The notes: generated by a model from the letters alone, not told the origin. A stretch of DNA of 64,000 nucleotides from Mycolicibacterium crocinum (GCF_022370635.2 NZ_CP092362.2:5580001-5644000); one strand, 5' to 3'. Positions 1 to 8,558 are shown, counted from the stretch's first letter. A program made the numbers and translations.

Positions 1-773
1 GCTACCCCACTGTCGACGCGACGTTGGAGGAGGCGCAGGAGAACAAGTACCGGCTGGTATTCGAGAAGCTCCGGCTCAAGCCGGGTGACCGGCTGCTCGA
101 CGTGGGCTGCGGCTGGGGTGGCATGGTTCGCTACGCGGCGCGCCACGGGGTGAAGGCGATCGGCGCCACGCTGTCCCGCGAGCAAGCCGCCTGGGCGCAG
201 AAGGCCATTGCCGAAGAGGGGTTGGCCGATCTGGCCGAGGTGCGCCATACCGACTACCGCGATGTGCGCGAGAGCGGCTTCGACGCGGTGTCCTCGATCG
301 GGTTGACCGAGCACATCGGGGTGGCGAATTACCCGGCCTACTTCGATTTCCTGAAAACCAAGCTGCGCGTGGGTGGATTGCTGCTCAACCATTGCATCAC
401 CCGCCCGGACAACAGGACGACGGCGACCGGCGGCTTCATCGACCGCTACGTCTTCCCCGACGGGGAGCTGACCGGCTCCGGCCGCATCATCACCGAGGCT
501 CAGGATGTCGGCTTCGAGGTGGTGCACGAGGAGAACCTGCGTCACCACTACGCGATGACGCTGCGCGACTGGTGCCGCAACCTGGTCGAGCACTGGGACG
601 AAGCCGTCGAAGAAGTCGGCCTGGCCACCGCCAAGGTGTGGGGTCTGTACATGGCCGGCTCGCGGCTCGGCTTCGAGACCAATGTCATTCAGCTGCACCA
701 GGTTCTGGCGGTCAAGCTCGACGAGAAGGGCGGCGACGCCGGGTTGCCGCTGCGTCCGTGGTGGACGCCGTAG
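1..773 (+). CDS. Cyclopropane-fatty-acid-synthase-type SAM methyltransferase, 5' end outside window
   Basis: The frame is open from base 3, so the gene starts upstream of the window and the TTG at 24 is only an internal codon. The visible part carries the SAM-binding glycine loop LLDVGCGWGG, then TDYRD, a GLTEHIG stretch and a C-terminal region with RDWCRNLVEHW, all typical of cyclopropane-fatty-acyl-phospholipid synthases, which add a methylene or methyl group to unsaturated acyl chains at the membrane. Its position next to dnaX matches Rv3720 of M. tuberculosis. It ends eight bases before the stop of the convergent hemophore-like gene. Substrate specificity (cyclopropanation versus methyl branching) cannot be read from this fragment. 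Confidence 0.88.
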   Translation, partial: YPTVDATLEEAQENKYRLVFEKLRLKPGDRLLDVGCGWGGMVRYAARHGVKAIGATLSREQAAWAQKAIAEEGLADLAEVRHTDYRDVRESGFDAVSSIGLTEHIGVANYPAYFDFLKTKLRVGGLLLNHCITRPDNRTTATGGFIDRYVFPDGELTGSGRIITEAQDVGFEVVHEENLRHHYAMTLRDWCRNLVEHWDEAVEEVGLATAKVWGLYMAGSRLGFETNVIQLHQVLAVKLDEKGGDAGLPLRPWWTP

Positions 774-780
774 CCCGCAG

Positions 781-1152
781 CTAGACCGCAGACCCCGGCA
801 ACTGGCCGCACCGGTTCTTGATGTCCACCAACGGTTGTCGAATACCGGTGATGTCGCTTGCCGTCTGCGGGTTGGCGGCCATGTAGGCCTTGACCTTGGC
901 ACGCACCTGATCGCGGGGTAGACCAGCGAGGCTGGTGAAGAACGCGTTCACGTCGGGATGCGTGAAGAGGTAGGCGGAGGTGGCGGCCTGCACACCGGTC
1001 CGCACGCCCTCCAGATCGGCGGCAGTGCAGTTCGGCGGCGGTGGTGGGGTATCGGGATCCGCTGCGGCAGAGGCCATTTGGCCGAATACAGCCACGGCGA
1101 TGGCGCCGCCCCCGATCAGCGCGGCCACAATTCGACGAGTGTCGATGGTCAT
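781..1152 (-). CDS. Secreted hemophore-like heme-binding protein
   Basis: A 123-residue protein with a Sec signal peptide: charged MTIDTRR start, hydrophobic core IVAALIGGGAIAVAVFG, cleavage likely after ASAAADP. The mature part begins with a proline run, then NCTAADLEGV, TSAYLFTHPDVNAFF and a C-terminal NRCGQLPG, giving two cysteines that probably form a disulfide. This pattern matches the small mycobacterial hemophore-like family (Rv0203 type), which binds heme outside the cell. Heme binding here is inferred from family resemblance. The gene stands alone and converges on the preceding methyltransferase. Confidence 0.75.
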   Translation of the reverse strand: MTIDTRRIVAALIGGGAIAVAVFGQMASAAADPDTPPPPPNCTAADLEGVRTGVQAATSAYLFTHPDVNAFFTSLAGLPRDQVRAKVKAYMAANPQTASDITGIRQPLVDIKNRCGQLPGSAV

Positions 1153-1248
1153 GCACCGACCGTAAGCGCGCTGTCACACACGCGCTTCACAGCACAGGAA
1201 ACCCACAGCGCTCGGCGAGATCCCGCACAGCCTCCAGCCTTGGGACAA

Positions 1249-1905
1249 CTACGCCCGGCGGTACAGCTTCACCGACACCAGGCTCAGCCACGCCCACGCC
1301 AAGATGACGGCCGCCGTGAACGCCAGGATGGCCGCGGCACCGCCCTGTCCGGAGCCGAGGGCCATGAAGCTGGCCGCGAACGCCACACCGGTGACACGCG
1401 AGAACCACGCCCACCCGTTCTGGCCCTCGCGTGAGAACCACGCACCGAACACCCAGCACGCCCCGACCAGGCATGCGAATCCTATTGCCGCAACACCGAA
1501 ATGGACGGCTCCGTGCCAGCTCAGCGTGCCGACCCCCGCCGGCGTGCCCGGCGGAAAACCATCGGACGGATCAGCACGGAAAGCACCGGCGACGACTAGC
1601 GCGACACTGTAGCCGATCAGGAGTGCGCTCGCCCACGCACCGAGGCGCGACGGCCCGAGCGCCCGTCGCATTCCGACGGCCGCTGCGACCGTCATCGCGC
1701 CGGTGACGACGAAGTTTGCGATCTGGATCCAGCCGAGGCTGCCGTTGGCCAGCTGGCTGACCGCATGACGCGTGGGATCGAACCCGGAACGCGTGGCCGC
1801 CTGCACGGCTGCGGTCACGACATAGATCGGTCCGGCGATGACGCCGTACCCGAGCAGCGACTTGGTAACGCGGATATCCAGTGGTGGGCAATCGGTGGCG
1901 CTCAC
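1249..1905 (-). CDS. DUF998 family integral membrane protein
   Basis: A 218-residue protein with about six hydrophobic segments (for example YGVIAGPIYVVTAAVQA and ALLIGYSVALVVAGAF) and the FRADPSDGFPPGTPAG loop that I associate with DUF998 proteins. Function of the family is unknown. I choose the GTG at 1905 because a GGGAGG ribosome-binding site lies seven bases upstream; the open frame extends to 2181 but that part is low-hydrophobicity, arginine/serine-rich read-through into the neighbouring TetR gene. It is transcribed divergently from the TetR gene with a duplicated operator-like sequence between them, so it is the likely regulated target. Confidence 0.75.
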   Translation of the reverse strand: MSATDCPPLDIRVTKSLLGYGVIAGPIYVVTAAVQAATRSGFDPTRHAVSQLANGSLGWIQIANFVVTGAMTVAAAVGMRRALGPSRLGAWASALLIGYSVALVVAGAFRADPSDGFPPGTPAGVGTLSWHGAVHFGVAAIGFACLVGACWVFGAWFSREGQNGWAWFSRVTGVAFAASFMALGSGQGGAAAILAFTAAVILAWAWLSLVSVKLYRRA

Positions 1906-1925
1906 GGCGTGCCTCCCGTCCCTAG

Positions 1926-1967
1926 GAACTAGACCGTCCAGTACTCTAGAACTAGACCGTCCAGTAC
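1926..1967. promoter_or_regulatory. Tandem 19-bp direct repeat, probable TetR operator pair
   Basis: GAACTAGACCGTCCAGTAC occurs twice without a mismatch, at 1926-1944 and 1949-1967, a 23-bp period (about two helical turns). Each copy holds an imperfect inverted core (CTAGACCGTCCAG). It lies in the 77-bp gap between the divergent DUF998 and TetR starts. The second copy ends 15 bp before the regulator's GTG and would overlap its promoter and leader, which suggests autorepression plus control of the DUF998 gene. Confidence 0.7.
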
Positions 1968-1982
1968 GCAATGGAGGTATCG

Positions 1983-2615
1983 GTGGCCGAACCGACGCTG
2001 GGCCGCTCGGCGCAGAAGCGTCGCGCGATCCTCTCGACCGCTCAATCGCTGTTCTTGTCGAACGGCTATCAGGGCACCAGCGTCGACCAGATCGCCGCGG
2101 GTGCCGAGGTGTCGAAGCAGACGGTTTACAAGCACTTCGGCGACAAGCATGAGTTACTGGTCGCGATCGTGACCGAAACATTGAGCGACACGGTGACGCC
2201 GTTCCTCGATCGGATCTCGGCGCTCGCGGACACCACCGATGTCGACGGTGACCTGGCGATGTTGGCCCGCGATTACATCAACGCAGTTCTGCAGGAGCCG
2301 GTTGTGCAGCTGCGCCGGCTGGTGATCGGCGAGGCGAATCGGGTGCCCGAACTGGCGCAGGTCTACTACGAGCAGGCGCAGGGCCGTTCATTGTCGGCAT
2401 TCACCGAAGCGTTCGCCCGTCTGCATGATCGAGGGCTTCTCGTCATCAACGAACCCGCCTTGGCCGCAGAACATTTCGCGTTCCTGGTCATCGGCCGATG
2501 CGTCGATCAGGCACTGTTCCTGGGGGCCGGAAGCGTACGCAGCGACGCAGACCTCGATGCACTGGCCGAGCAGGGCCTGGCCGTGTTCCTCTCGGCGTAC
2601 CGGCCGGGCACCTAG
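1983..2615 (+). CDS. TetR/AcrR family transcriptional regulator
   Basis: A 210-residue regulator. The N-terminal helix-turn-helix is clear: RRAILSTAQSLFLSNGY, then VDQIAAGAEVSKQTVYKHFGDK. The C-terminal ligand/dimer domain resembles the TetR group with an RLVIGEANRVPEL stretch. An ATG exists at 1971, but GGAGG at 1973-1977 sits five bases before the GTG at 1983, so I take the GTG as start and the ATG region as its Shine-Dalgarno. The gene is divergent from the DUF998 membrane protein and its 3' end overlaps the convergent dnaX stop by four bases. Ligand unknown. Confidence 0.88.
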   Translation: MAEPTLGRSAQKRRAILSTAQSLFLSNGYQGTSVDQIAAGAEVSKQTVYKHFGDKHELLVAIVTETLSDTVTPFLDRISALADTTDVDGDLAMLARDYINAVLQEPVVQLRRLVIGEANRVPELAQVYYEQAQGRSLSAFTEAFARLHDRGLLVINEPALAAEHFAFLVIGRCVDQALFLGAGSVRSDADLDALAEQGLAVFLSAYRPGT

Positions 2616-4537
2616 CCGTCGATCTTGCGGGCGCCCAACTCACTCTGCAGTAGCTCGAGGGCCACTTCCTCCGGATCGCGGCGCGGCGCGGCGTCCTCGT
2701 CGTCGCGGCCGACCTCGGCGATCATGCTGTCCTCTTCGGCCCGCTGACGATCGACCGGGTCGGGCTCGGGTTCCGGCGGCAGCGGCCGCTGCGCCTCCTG
2801 CACGGGCTGACCGACACCGACTTCGCAGCGCACCTTCCAGTTCACGCCCAGCGCGTCCTTCAGCGCGTCGCGGATCACGTCGGCGTTGCGCTGTTCGCAC
2901 AGCCGCTTGGCCAGCGGCGCCGACTCGTGGCCGAGGATCAGCGTGTTGTCCTCGACCGCGCGCACGATCGCCCCGGCCAGCATGACCTCGGTGGTGCGGC
3001 TGCGCTGACGAACCTTCTCCCGCACCGTCGTCCACATCGTGCGAACCGCGGCTGCACCGGGCTCGCCCGCAGTGGCGGCAGCCGGTGATGCGGCGGCTTC
3101 GGTGGCCGGTGGCGGCGGTGTGGCTTCCGGCACCGGGTCCGGCTTGGCGATGGGTTCGGGCCGCGCAACCGGTTCCGGCGGCGCGATCGGCTCCGGCCGG
3201 GCAATCGGCTCAGGCGTGGGCCGCGGCGCCGGGGGCTCGGATGCCGTCGGCGCGGGCGGCGCGGGCGCGGGTGCGGGTGCGGCGGCCGCTGCCGGAGCCT
3301 GCTGCGTCTTGCGAACAAATTGGCGCGCCGGCGCCGCCGCCGGCGCGCTGGAACTCATGGCGGCCTCGCCGGCCGGGATCGAGATCTCCATTCGGGTCTC
3401 GATGCGTTCGATGCGCTGCAGCAGCGCCGATTCGGTATCGCTCGCCGACGGCAGCAGCAGCCGCGCGCACACCACCTCCAGCAGCAGCCGCGGCGCGGTC
3501 GCGCCGCGCATCTCGCCCAACCCGGCGTGCACCACCTCGGCGTAGCGGGTCAACGACGCAGGCCCGATCTTGGCGGCCTGCTCACGCATCCGCTCCAGCA
3601 CGTCGTCGGGCGCATCGACAACCCCGCGGGTCACGGCATCCGGAACGGCTTGCAGCACAATCAAATCGCGGAACCGCTCGAGCAGGTCGGTGGCGAAGCG
3701 GCGCGGATCGTGCCCGGCGTCAATCACCGATTCCACCGCACCGAACAGTGCGGCCGCGTCGCCGGCGGCCAACGCGTCCACCGCATCGTCGATCAGGGCC
3801 ACGTCGGTGGCACCCAGCAGCGCCAGCGCCCGCTGATAGTGGACACGGTTACCCTCGGCGCCGGCGAGCAGCTGATCCAGGACGCTCAACGTGTCGCGGG
3901 GCGAACCGCCGCCGGCCCGGATGACGAGGGGATACACCGCGTCATCAACGGCGACGCTCTCCGAGGCGATGATCTTCTCGATCAGCGAGCGCATGGTCTT
4001 GGGCGCCAGCAGCCGGAACGGATAGTGGTGGGTGCGCGACCGGATCGTCGGCAGCACCTTCTCGGGCTCGGTGGTCGCGAACACGAAGATGAGGTGCTCG
4101 GGCGGTTCCTCGACGATCTTGAGCAGCGCGTTGAAGCCGGCGGTGGTGACCATGTGCGCTTCGTCGACGATGAAGATGCGGTAGCGCGACTGCGCGGGCG
4201 CGTAGAACGCGCGGTCCCGCAGTTCGCGGGTGTCGTCCACACCGCCGTGGCTGGCGGCGTCGAGTTCGACGACGTCGACCGAACCGGGACCGTTCGGAGC
4301 CAGCGCCACGCAGGAGTCGCACACCCCGCACGGCGTCGGCGTGGGCCCCTGCTCGCAGTTCAGGGAGCGGGCCAGGATGCGGGCCGAGGACGTCTTACCG
4401 CACCCGCGCGGCCCGGAGAACAGGTAGGCGTGGTTGATCTTGTGCGCCGACAGCGCGGTCGACAGTGGTTCGGTGACGTGCTCCTGCCCCACCACCTCGG
4501 CGAAGGTTGCCGGCCGGTACTTGCGGTAGAGCGCCAC
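2612..4537 (-). CDS. dnaX: DNA polymerase III subunit gamma/tau
   Basis: A 641-residue clamp-loader ATPase. Residues 1-60 hold MALYRKYRPATFAEVVGQEH and the Walker A GPRGCGKTS (about 42-50). A four-cysteine zinc site follows (C61, C70, C73, C76), then the Walker B region IFIVDEAHM and the sensor region RSRTHHYPFRLL. Residues about 395-490 are an alanine/proline/glutamate linker, and the C-terminal part is the tau-type domain. The protein loads the beta clamp onto primed DNA and links it to the replicative polymerase. Order next to the aminotransferase and ffs equals Rv3721c-Rv3722c. I see no programmed frameshift signal, so one product is expected. Confidence 0.97.
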   Translation of the reverse strand: MALYRKYRPATFAEVVGQEHVTEPLSTALSAHKINHAYLFSGPRGCGKTSSARILARSLNCEQGPTPTPCGVCDSCVALAPNGPGSVDVVELDAASHGGVDDTRELRDRAFYAPAQSRYRIFIVDEAHMVTTAGFNALLKIVEEPPEHLIFVFATTEPEKVLPTIRSRTHHYPFRLLAPKTMRSLIEKIIASESVAVDDAVYPLVIRAGGGSPRDTLSVLDQLLAGAEGNRVHYQRALALLGATDVALIDDAVDALAAGDAAALFGAVESVIDAGHDPRRFATDLLERFRDLIVLQAVPDAVTRGVVDAPDDVLERMREQAAKIGPASLTRYAEVVHAGLGEMRGATAPRLLLEVVCARLLLPSASDTESALLQRIERIETRMEISIPAGEAAMSSSAPAAAPARQFVRKTQQAPAAAAAPAPAPAPPAPTASEPPAPRPTPEPIARPEPIAPPEPVARPEPIAKPDPVPEATPPPPATEAAASPAAATAGEPGAAAVRTMWTTVREKVRQRSRTTEVMLAGAIVRAVEDNTLILGHESAPLAKRLCEQRNADVIRDALKDALGVNWKVRCEVGVGQPVQEAQRPLPPEPEPDPVDRQRAEEDSMIAEVGRDDEDAAPRRDPEEVALELLQSELGARKIDG

Positions 4538-4546
4538 GGGTGAAGG

Positions 4547-5842
4547 CTACCGACCGTCGGTGACAGCCGCGGACCCCAGCAGCGACTCGGTGGCCGCGAG
4601 CAGTGCGCAGGTGGCCAAGCCGTCGATCGCATCGGTGAGATCCGAGACCGGCGGGAACGTCGGCGCGATCCGAATATTCTTGTCTTCCGGGTCTTTTCGG
4701 TACGGGAACGATGCGCCCGCCTCGGTAACCGCGATGCCGGCGTCCTTGGCCAGCGCGACGGTCCGCTTGGCCGTCCCGGGCAGTACGTCGAGGCTGATGA
4801 AGTAGCCGCCCTTGGGCTCGGTCCAGGAGGCGACCTTCGAGTCGGAGAGCCGCTTGTCGAGGATATCCAGCGCCAGCGCGAACTTCGGTGCGAGCAACTG
4901 CTGGTGGCGCAGCATGTGCAGCCGGACCCCGTCGGCGTCTTTGAAGAACAGCAGGTGGCGCAGCTGGTTGACCTTGTCGGGCCCGATCGATTTCTTGCCC
5001 GCGTACTGCAGATACCAGGCGATGTTGCCCAGCGAGCCGCCGAAGAAGCTCACCCCCGCCCCGGCGAAGGTGATCTTCGACGTCGATGCGAAGACGTAGG
5101 GCCGATGCGGGTTGCCTGCTTTGTCGGCCAAACCGAGGATGTCGATCTGCCGCGGGAAATCGTGCGTCAGCGTGTGCACGGCGTAGGCATTGTCCCAGAA
5201 CAGCCGGAAATCGGTTGCGGCGGTGCGCATTTGGACCAACCGCCGGACGACCTCCCAGGAGTACGTGGTGCCGGTCGGGTTGGAGAACACCGGTACGCAC
5301 CACATGCCCTTGATCGCGGGATCGGCAGCGACGAGCTCCTCGATGAGGTCGACGTCGGGACCGTCCTCGAGCATCGGGATGCCGATCATCTCGATGCCGT
5401 AGGTCTCGGTGATGGCGAAGTGCCGGTCGTATCCCGGTGCCGGGCAGAGGAACTTCACAACCGGCTCTTGACTCCACGGCCTCGGCGAGTCGACGCCGCC
5501 GTGCAGCAGCGAGAAGATGATGACGTCGTGCATCAGCTCCAGGCTGGCGTTGTTTCCGGCGAGCAGGTTGGGCACCGGGATCCCGAGCAGTTCGCTGAAT
5601 ACCGAGCGCAGTCCCGGCAGTCCGTGAAGGCCACCGTAGTTGCGGGTGTCGGTGCCCTCTTCGTCGCGGTACTGGTCGCCGGGCAGACTCAACAGCGCGT
5701 TCGACAGATCCAGTTGCTGCGCCGACGGCTTGCCGCGAGTGAGGTCCAGCGACAGCTTCTTGGCCTGAAGGTCGGCGTAGTTCTGCCGCTGCAATTCGTG
5801 CTGGGCTTGCAGCTCATCGGGGCCCAGGGAGTGGAACGACAC
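4547..5842 (-). CDS. PLP-dependent aspartate aminotransferase (Rv3722c type)
   Basis: A 431-residue aminotransferase. Recognisable parts are LDLTRGKPSAQQLDLS near the N-terminus, NYGGLHGLPGLR, CPAPGYDRHF, VFSNPTGTTYSWE, the DNAYAVH substrate/PLP stretch and ASTSKITFAGAG carrying the Schiff-base lysine. The length and motifs fit the actinobacterial group represented by Rv3722c, reported to be the main aspartate aminotransferase of M. tuberculosis. The start is the GTG at 5842, preceded by GAAAGG; the frame runs open upstream to 6052 but that would cross the SRP RNA gene. Its stop is ten bases from the dnaX start, so both may be co-transcribed. Confidence 0.93.
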   Translation of the reverse strand: MSFHSLGPDELQAQHELQRQNYADLQAKKLSLDLTRGKPSAQQLDLSNALLSLPGDQYRDEEGTDTRNYGGLHGLPGLRSVFSELLGIPVPNLLAGNNASLELMHDVIIFSLLHGGVDSPRPWSQEPVVKFLCPAPGYDRHFAITETYGIEMIGIPMLEDGPDVDLIEELVAADPAIKGMWCVPVFSNPTGTTYSWEVVRRLVQMRTAATDFRLFWDNAYAVHTLTHDFPRQIDILGLADKAGNPHRPYVFASTSKITFAGAGVSFFGGSLGNIAWYLQYAGKKSIGPDKVNQLRHLLFFKDADGVRLHMLRHQQLLAPKFALALDILDKRLSDSKVASWTEPKGGYFISLDVLPGTAKRTVALAKDAGIAVTEAGASFPYRKDPEDKNIRIAPTFPPVSDLTDAIDGLATCALLAATESLLGSAAVTDGR

Positions 5843-5863
5843 CGTGCGCCTTTCAAAAAAGAA

Positions 5864-5953
5864 GGGGACCCCGCGCACCCGCCAGAGCCCATTGACCCTT
5901 GCTGCCTTCCGGCCCTGGGGGAGTTCACAGGATAGACGCCGCGCGGGGTCCGT
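5864..5953 (-). ncRNA. ffs: Signal recognition particle RNA (small bacterial 4.5S type)
   Basis: On the minus strand the SRP apical motif CCGGAAGGCAGCAAGG is present (plus-strand positions about 5897-5913). The two ends form a long closing helix: 5866-5876 (GGACCCCGCGC) pairs perfectly with 5941-5951 (GCGCGGGGTCC). The RNA 3' end is followed on the minus strand by a short C-rich stretch and a run of six T (5855-5860), so the closing helix itself may act as the terminator stem. It scaffolds Ffh for co-translational membrane targeting. Location upstream of the aminotransferase equals the M. tuberculosis arrangement. Ends are accurate to a few bases. Confidence 0.92.
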
Positions 5954-6059
5954 TGCGAGTGTAATACCCGCCGGGAGGTGCCCCGCCGCGGAGGCGGTAA
6001 GACAAGGTGAGCCGGGCAGCCGGGGCAAGGCACTCCTCAAGTCCGCTACCATTGCCGAC

Positions 6060-6145
6060 GGAGGATTCGCCTAGTGGCCTATGGCGCTCGCCTGGAACGC
6101 GGGTTGGGTTAACAGCCCTCAGGGGTTCAAATCCCCTATCCTCCG
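6060..6145 (+). tRNA. tRNA-Ser, anticodon GGA
   Basis: The acceptor stem pairs GGAGGAT (6060-6066) with ATCCTCC (6138-6144), with discriminator G at 6145. The anticodon loop CTGGAAC is at 6092-6098 with GGA at 6094-6096, reading UCC and UCU. A long variable arm and the T-loop GGTTCAAATCC are present, as expected of a class II serine tRNA. The CCA end is not encoded. It has its own terminator just downstream. Confidence 0.96.
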
Positions 6146-6151
6146 CACCTG

Positions 6152-6201
6152 ATCCGGGGTGCGATCGGGGGGTCAACGTACCTGGTCGCACCCCGGATTT
6201 T
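6152..6201 (+). terminator. Intrinsic terminator of tRNA-Ser(GGA)
   Basis: A perfect 13-bp stem (6152-6164 with 6186-6198) and a 21-base loop, followed by TTTT at 6198-6201. It lies seven bases after the tRNA and ends 15 bases before the lucA start, insulating the two genes. Confidence 0.8.
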
Positions 6202-6215
6202 GACTTAGGAGGGGT

Positions 6216-6968
6216 ATGGGACGCGCCGCCGCAACTGCAGTGCACCTCGTCTTGTGGGTGCTGGCAGGCGCTCTCTACTTCTTGTTCGTCCTCCCCCGCT
6301 GGTGGGAACTGATGGGCGACACCACCCACACGTTGGGCACTGTCCTGCGCATCGTCACCGGCGTTCTCATCGCGCTCACCGCGCTACCGGTGCTGCTCAC
6401 CCTGTTGCGCAGCCGCAAGCCCGAACACAACACCCCGCAACTCGCGCTGCGGTTGCGGCTGTGGTCGGTGGTCCTGCACGTGCTGGCCGGTGTGCTGATC
6501 GTCGGCACGGCGGTCGCCGAGATCTGGGTCAGCCTGGACAAGGGCGGGCCATGGTTGTTCGGCGTGTACGGCGCCGCCGCGGCGATCGCGGTCCTCGGGC
6601 TACTCGCCTTCCAGCTGGCCTACACCGCCGAGCTGCCGGCGAAGCCCAAGAAAGAAAAGAAGGCGAAGAAGAAGCGCGCCAAGGCCACCGCCGAAGCCGA
6701 GGAAGCCACCGAAGCCGACGACACCGAGGACGCCGAGGCCGAGCCGACGACGACCGCCGAGGAAGCCGCCGAACCGGCCGTCGCAGACGAGCAGCCGGCC
6801 GAGGTGTCGGCCGACGCGGAACCCACGCCGGAACCCGAAGCCGAGCCGGAATCCGAAGCCGAGCCCGAGCCCGAACCGGCCGGCGCACTGCGCAACAAGC
6901 GCCCCACCGGCAAGACGAACCACCGCCTGCGCCGGCGCAATCGCACCAACGTCGCCGTCGACGAGTAA
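6216..6968 (+). CDS. lucA: LucA-like membrane protein (Rv3723 type)
   Basis: A 250-residue protein with about four membrane helices in residues 1-140 (VLWVLAGALYFLFVLPRW, IVTGVLIALTALPVLL, VLHVLAGVLIVGTAV, GAAAAIAVLGLLAFQLAY). A lysine block KPKKEKKAKKKRAK follows, then an acidic Glu/Ala/Pro-rich cytoplasmic tail and a basic end RLRRRNRTN. In M. tuberculosis the syntenic Rv3723 (LucA) coordinates fatty acid and cholesterol import by stabilising Mce1 and Mce4 transporters. The start ATG at 6216 is preceded by AGGAGGGG. No mce operon is in this window. Length of the acidic tail varies between species and is not diagnostic. Confidence 0.85.
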   Translation: MGRAAATAVHLVLWVLAGALYFLFVLPRWWELMGDTTHTLGTVLRIVTGVLIALTALPVLLTLLRSRKPEHNTPQLALRLRLWSVVLHVLAGVLIVGTAVAEIWVSLDKGGPWLFGVYGAAAAIAVLGLLAFQLAYTAELPAKPKKEKKAKKKRAKATAEAEEATEADDTEDAEAEPTTTAEEAAEPAVADEQPAEVSADAEPTPEPEAEPESEAEPEPEPAGALRNKRPTGKTNHRLRRRNRTNVAVDE

Positions 6969-7028
6969 GAAACCCTGAGTTCACCTAAACAACGGTCTGA
7001 ACTGCACAGCCGCCCCTATGCTGAGCGA

Positions 7029-8099
7029 GTGCCCAACACTTCTCCCTATCGGGTCGTCCAGTGGACGACCGGCAATGTAGGCAAGAGCTCCGTCCAGGCG
7101 ATCACCGCCAACCCCACCCTCGAACTCGTCGGCTGTTATGCCTGGTCCGCGGACAAGTCCGGCCGCGACGTCGGCGAGCTGGTCGGCGTTGAACCCCTGG
7201 GGGTCACCGCGACCAACGACATCGACGCCCTGCTGGCGCTCAAGCCGGACTGCGTGGTCTACAACCCGATGTGGATCGACGTCGACGAACTCGTCCGGAT
7301 CCTGTCGGCCGGTGTCAACGTCGTCGCTTCGGCCTCGTTCATCACCGGGCATAACCTCGGCGAGGGCCGTGCCCGCATCGAGGAAGCGTGCAAGGCCGGC
7401 GGGTCCACGATGTTCGGCTCCGGGGTGAGCCCGGGCTTTGCCGAGCTGCTGGCGATTGTCGCCGCCACCGCCTGCGATCGCGTCGACAAAGTCACGATCG
7501 CCGAGTCCGCCGACACCACGCTCTACGACTCCCCCGAGACCGAGCGTCCGGTGGGATTCGACATGCGCATCGACGATCCCGAACTCCAGCCGATGGCCGC
7601 CAAGGGCACCGCCGTGTTCGCCGAAGCCGTGCAATTGGTCGCCGATTCCCTGGGCGTCGAGCTGGACGAGATCACATGCGTGTCCGAATACGCCCAGACC
7701 ACCGAGGACCTGCCGATGGCGTCGTGGACCATCAAGGCCGGCCACGTGGCCGGGGTCTACGCCAGCTGGCAGGGCATCGTCGACGGCAAGACCGTCATCG
7801 ACATCAACGTGCGATGGAAAAAGGGCACGACGCTCGAGCCGGACTGGCAGCTCGACGCCGACGGCTGGAAGATCACCATCGACGGACGGCCGACCGTCAA
7901 CATGCAGGTCGGCTTCCTGCCGCCGATGGACATGATCGAGAACGCGAAGTCACTCGAAGACTTCTTCGTTCTCGGCCACATCATGACGGCGTTGCCGCCG
8001 ATTCACGCGATCCCCGCCGTCGTCGCCGCGCCGCCAGGCATCGCGACCTACAACGATCTGCCGCTGCCGAAGGCTCGGGGTGTGGTGCCGAGGAGCTAG
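7029..8099 (+). CDS. NAD(P)-binding dihydrodipicolinate reductase/amine dehydrogenase-like protein
   Basis: A 356-residue oxidoreductase starting at a GTG (7029). The N-terminal Rossmann fold reads YRVVQWTTGNVGKSSVQAI, followed by GCYAWSADKSGRDVGEL, and the middle has GSGVSPGFAELLAI. This architecture is that of the actinobacterial family related to 2,4-diaminopentanoate dehydrogenase, with a C-terminal substrate domain from about residue 140. Mycobacteria carry several copies of unknown substrate. A nucleotide-binding oxidoreductase role is well supported; substrate is not. It stands alone, with a convergent small secreted gene seven bases downstream. Confidence 0.82.
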   Translation: MPNTSPYRVVQWTTGNVGKSSVQAITANPTLELVGCYAWSADKSGRDVGELVGVEPLGVTATNDIDALLALKPDCVVYNPMWIDVDELVRILSAGVNVVASASFITGHNLGEGRARIEEACKAGGSTMFGSGVSPGFAELLAIVAATACDRVDKVTIAESADTTLYDSPETERPVGFDMRIDDPELQPMAAKGTAVFAEAVQLVADSLGVELDEITCVSEYAQTTEDLPMASWTIKAGHVAGVYASWQGIVDGKTVIDINVRWKKGTTLEPDWQLDADGWKITIDGRPTVNMQVGFLPPMDMIENAKSLEDFFVLGHIMTALPPIHAIPAVVAAPPGIATYNDLPLPKARGVVPRS

Positions 8100-8105
8100 C
8101 GGCGC

Positions 8106-8357
8106 CTAGATGCAGGCGCCGCCGCTCACGAATCCGAACGGACCGGTGGCCTGAATGCAGGCTTGCGGTGGCCCGTAGTAGGCGGGACCGTAGTACGGGC
8201 CACGCCAGTCGCCGCGGTCGTTGTCGTCCCAATTCCAACCGTCGTGGCCGTGGCCATGGCCCGGGTCCGCGAAGGCCATCCCGGCGCCGGCGCCGAGGCT
8301 TGCGAGCCCAAGGCCCGCCGAAAGTGCCGCTACTGCTGCGATCTTCTTCAGTGTCAT
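8106..8357 (-). CDS. Small secreted protein, His/Trp/Tyr-rich
   Basis: An 83-residue protein with a Sec signal peptide (MTLKKIAAVAALSAGLGLASLG, cleavage near MAFADP). The mature part is short and unusual: HGHGHDGWNWDDNDRGDW, then a tyrosine/proline patch PYYGPAYYGPP and two cysteines (C67 region and near the C-terminus) likely bridged. I do not recognise a named family, although similar small exported proteins occur in many mycobacteria. The histidine-rich head could bind metal, which is only a suggestion from composition. The following 200 bp to the cutinase hold no gene I can support. Confidence 0.7.
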   Translation of the reverse strand: MTLKKIAAVAALSAGLGLASLGAGAGMAFADPGHGHGHDGWNWDDNDRGDWRGPYYGPAYYGPPQACIQATGPFGFVSGGACI

Positions 8358-8558
8358 CGTGTTAATCCCTTACGACCTCAAACGCCCCGACCCCGTCACA
8401 CGCGTCTTGCAACAGATGAGATTTTACGCGAATTCCCCTATCCACCAACAACACTGGGGCCGATTTCGCAAGCGAGCGCTCGTCGTGTTTGCTCATTAAT
8501 TCACGCAGGCGTCGGCGCGCCTAACTCTGTCGAGGTCAGCTGCTGCGATCATGCACCC

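Noticed and set aside
2612..4537. Programmed frameshift producing a separate gamma subunit from dnaX
   Set aside because: No A-run slippery site with downstream hairpin is visible in the gene.
3320..4543. A 407-codon open frame antisense to dnaX
   Set aside because: It mirrors dnaX codons in a GC-rich genome, has no recognisable domain and no ribosome-binding site; the opposite strand encodes a textbook DnaX.
5843..6052. N-terminal extension of the aminotransferase gene
   Set aside because: It would run through the SRP RNA gene; the GTG at 5842 with GAAAGG fits the family length.
6640..6900. Repeated GCC-GAG type codons in the lucA tail as a possible tandem repeat array
   Set aside because: The repeats are irregular and explained by an acidic Glu/Ala/Pro-rich protein tail.
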